Assembly: GCF_001879715.1 (NCBI RefSeq)
Contig: NZ_MNBW01000008.1
Coordinates: 124,001-188,000 of the forward strand
Reading direction: 5' to 3'
Origin: Nioella nitratireducens
GTDB lineage: Bacteria; Pseudomonadota; Alphaproteobacteria; Rhodobacterales; Rhodobacteraceae
DNA length: 64,000 bases
This document shows, piece by piece, positions 61,940-64,000 of this stretch; within the stretch, counting starts at the first letter, position 1, and every line of letters begins with the position of its first letter. The notes under the pieces are model-generated. The model made no database searches, had not been told where the DNA came from, and worked only from the letters and a program-made list of their open reading frames with translations. The position numbers were made by a program, and so were the translations under genes.

Positions 61940-64000
61940 TCAGACCGGCAGGTTCAAGCGGAACATGAACACCTGACCGCCATTGTCCGACTGGGTCTCG
62001 GCCACGGCACCGCCCGAGTCGCCGCTGTGCTGAACCACACCGATGAAGGTCTGCTCGTTGATCGGCAGGCTGCCGGTCACCTCTTGAATGCCCATCCCGG
62101 CCAGCTCGTCGGCAGTGTAGAAGCTGCCGTCAGCCTTTCGTGCGACAAGGGCCGTCACCGGCCAAGTGCCCGAGAATTCCGACGCTTTGGCGCGAACGTT
62201 GGTGCCGCCATAGGCCGAAACGCCCGACATGCCGCGCGGGTTGTTGCTGCCGCCAGCCATGGCAAGGAAGTAGCCGGTGCCGGGGGTGGCGAGCTGCATG
62301 GTCTGAGTGTCGAGGACCAGTGCGTATTTCCGATCGCCGTAGTCGTTGCCCGAGTCTTCATCGACCAGCAGCACGTCGGCGTCAGAGGCCTTGACCCACA
62401 TCAGGCCATCGTTCTGCACGGTGCGGGCGGTTCCGTCTTCCCAAGTGGCATGGGTGCCTTCGCCGCCATGCTTGATGCCCTTGTTGCTGATCTCCAGCGT
62501 CAGCGAGCCATCGTAGGCGGGCAGCGTGCGAGTTGCCGAGGCTGTCAGCATCTCTGGCAGCTCGCCACCGGCCGCTGCCAGAGCGTCGGCAAGCGTAGGC
62601 ATTTCCACGGCAAGAATGCCACCGGCTTGGCTGAGGTTCTGAACCCAACGATGCTTGCTCGGGTCGGGATCGACCGCGGGGTGCTCGGTCTTGCTGTCGC
62701 CGACGAAATAGGTGTGGCCCGCAGGCTGTTCGGCGGCGTCCTGCCACTTGAACACTTCCGTTTCACGCACTGCCACCGGCGCATCCCATCCGCCCCACTG
62801 GTACGAGGTCGGCACGAAGGCGGCGTCAAAGGTGTCGGGGGCGTTTTCATCGGCCATGTAGGCGTCGAGCATCCGCACAGAGGTGTCGATCTCGGCGATG
62901 CCCAGATCGGCGTAGGCGTCATTTGCGACGGCCATGCCGTAGATCTTGCCGTAGAGCAGGCCGTTCCGCGCGAGGAACTGGTCACGCTGCGACGCATCGG
63001 CGGCCAGCGGTTGGCCGTTGGCATCCAGACCCTTGCGGCCGATATAGATGGCCATGGGGGCGGGTTCGACATCGAAATTGTAGCCGGACAGGACGATGGC
63101 AACGTAATCCGGGTGACCGGGGTTGATCGGCAACAACTTCTCATAGCCGGACTGGCCAAGGGCCGGGGCGGTGTAGGCCACCTTGTTGGCGATATCCACG
63201 ACGACCGAGGCAAGGCCCATGGTGTCAGCGGTGTCGATCAGGCTTTCGACAAGGTTGCCTTCGGAATCGGTGACGTCGAACATTTCCTGAATGTTCCACT
63301 CTTCGGCGGTCAGCCACACATCGTCAGCAAAGCCGATGCCCTCGCCATATTTGTTGGCGACTTCGTAATAGGCCCCGCAGTAAGAGTTCACGAAGAAATC
63401 GGCCTCGGTCAGCTGCATGGCCGGTGCGAACTCGACCAGCGTGCCATCGGCGCGCGTCTGGTTGCCCCAGACACCACCGTCGGCTTTCGGCAGAACCTCG
63501 TCGCCGAAGACGTTGTAGATGGTGTTGTAGAGGTGGCCCGAGCCGCGCACCATGTCTGCCGCTGCGGTGTCGTTCGACAGGAAGTCGGCAAATGCGACGC
63601 GGTCATAGTCGATGGTGTGGATATGGCTGCCGGTGAAGGTCACGCCCGAGGTCATGACCTGCGGATAGGTTTCCGAGGACATGGTGCCATAGGATTCGGA
63701 CTGATAGATCACGCGAACGGTGGTCTCGTCGGCGAGGAAGGCCGCGTGGCCATCGGGGTAGCCGGTCAGCGCCATGCCGGTGTCTGCGTCGACCTCACCG
63801 ATGGTGGCGATCGGCTTCATGCGGGCAATGAACGGGAAATCAATGTCGCCGGACTGGCCGTCGATCAGGAATTCCGGCGTGTTGCCTGCGGTCGAGGCCT
63901 CGGCGATCAGGGCGGTGACCTGACCGATCGACTTGATGACGGCGGTCTGCGCCAGAACAGAGGTCGAGCGCAGAAGGCCCGCGCCGAGAGCCGTGGCGCC
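61940..64000 (-). CDS. Large secreted protein, start beyond right edge, possibly PhoX/DUF839-like
   Basis: 686 residues are present; the frame is open to the edge, so the start is outside the window. The first visible residues (GATALGAGLLRSTSVLAQ) look like the hydrophobic part and cleavage site of a Sec or Tat signal, so probably little is missing. The rest is rich in Gly, Asp, Trp and Tyr and alternates like a large beta-propeller or multi-domain secreted enzyme. WGGWDAPVAVRETEVFKW and GDSKTEHPAVDPDPSKHRW are distinctive. I considered Tat-secreted PhoX-type phosphatase but saw no decisive motif. Late GDSGGAV resembles a serine-protease motif but lacks a matching context. Confidence 0.6.
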   Translation of the reverse strand, partial: GATALGAGLLRSTSVLAQTAVIKSIGQVTALIAEASTAGNTPEFLIDGQSGDIDFPFIARMKPIATIGEVDADTGMALTGYPDGHAAFLADETTVRVIYQSESYGTMSSETYPQVMTSGVTFTGSHIHTIDYDRVAFADFLSNDTAAADMVRGSGHLYNTIYNVFGDEVLPKADGGVWGNQTRADGTLVEFAPAMQLTEADFFVNSYCGAYYEVANKYGEGIGFADDVWLTAEEWNIQEMFDVTDSEGNLVESLIDTADTMGLASVVVDIANKVAYTAPALGQSGYEKLLPINPGHPDYVAIVLSGYNFDVEPAPMAIYIGRKGLDANGQPLAADASQRDQFLARNGLLYGKIYGMAVANDAYADLGIAEIDTSVRMLDAYMADENAPDTFDAAFVPTSYQWGGWDAPVAVRETEVFKWQDAAEQPAGHTYFVGDSKTEHPAVDPDPSKHRWVQNLSQAGGILAVEMPTLADALAAAGGELPEMLTASATRTLPAYDGSLTLEISNKGIKHGGEGTHATWEDGTARTVQNDGLMWVKASDADVLLVDEDSGNDYGDRKYALVLDTQTMQLATPGTGYFLAMAGGSNNPRGMSGVSAYGGTNVRAKASEFSGTWPVTALVARKADGSFYTADELAGMGIQEVTGSLPINEQTFIGVVQHSGDSGGAVAETQSDNGGQVFMFRLNLPV

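Noticed and set aside
61940-62100. GDSGGAV near the end of the right-edge protein as a trypsin-like serine protease motif
   Set aside because: There is no matching His/Asp catalytic context or protease fold around it, and the motif is close to the C-terminus.

Overview
The window reads as a chromosome segment of a high-GC alphaproteobacterium of the Rhodobacteraceae (Roseobacter/Paracoccaceae group). The evidence is an fbc/pet cytochrome bc1 operon whose Rieske protein matches the Rhodobacter length and N-terminus, small conserved proteins typical of that family (DUF3035 lipoprotein, IalB-like protein, DUF1674/SdhAF4), a type II (RibH2-like) lumazine synthase behind an FMN riboswitch, strong GC3 bias that opens long antisense ORFs, and many 4-base stop/start overlaps. 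No insertion sequence, prophage, CRISPR array, tRNA or rRNA gene was found. It looks like stable core genome with a few accessory insertions.

Layout. 1-2.5 kb: end of serA, a MarR regulator and an acetyl-CoA acetyltransferase. 2.6-10.6 kb: a small periplasmic protein, then a translationally coupled pair of bacterial alpha-2-macroglobulin (thioester kept) and penicillin-binding protein 1C. 10.8-18.1 kb: a soluble hybrid histidine kinase overlapping an asparaginase tail to tail, an IalB-like protein, rlmN, a 60-residue membrane peptide, and two L,D-transpeptidases around a CAP-domain lipoprotein. 18.2-22 kb: a reverse-strand run with an epimerase, queG, a GST, mtgA and an ArsC-like protein. 22-25.8 kb: adenine deaminase overlapping AMP nucleosidase (an AMP-to-hypoxanthine route), then an HU protein. 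25.8-28.6 kb: an EamA exporter, a CcdA/thioredoxin pair and a Flp-pilin-like protein fused to a beta-rich domain. 28.7-33.4 kb: aroC divergent from a TPP-riboswitch-controlled thiBPQ thiamine transporter. 33.4-36.2 kb: petABC. 36.4-39.1 kb: an outer-membrane barrel, then an overlapping GNAT/GST/small-protein cassette and a PaiB-like flavoprotein. 39.2-42.2 kb: FMN riboswitch and ribH, a second EamA exporter and a YcaQ-type DNA glycosylase. 42.2-51.1 kb: an M16 peptidase pair, a DUF3035 lipoprotein, lspA, purH, a heparinase-like protein, rsmB and divergent sdhAF4. 51.2-61.8 kb: dapB, then a ribosome/RNA cluster (rbfA, a secreted DUF2233 protein, truB ... rpsO, pnp) split by a 4.7-kb block holding DUF2189, DUF1643, a probable fluoroacetate/haloacetate dehalogenase and a membrane-anchored RTX protein. 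61.9-64 kb: a large secreted protein cut by the right edge.

Several genes share a cell-envelope theme: PBP1C, A2M, MtgA, two L,D-transpeptidases, lspA, M16 peptidases, the barrel and the RTX protein. Two well-formed metabolite riboswitches (TPP, FMN) control vitamin uptake or synthesis. No wholly new multi-gene system is evident. The parts most worth follow-up are the Flp-like/beta-domain fusion, the N-terminally anchored RTX protein, four 11-bp tandem repeats upstream of the TPP riboswitch, a dispersed intergenic element, and the dehalogenase with a complete set of fluoroacetate-dehalogenase residues.
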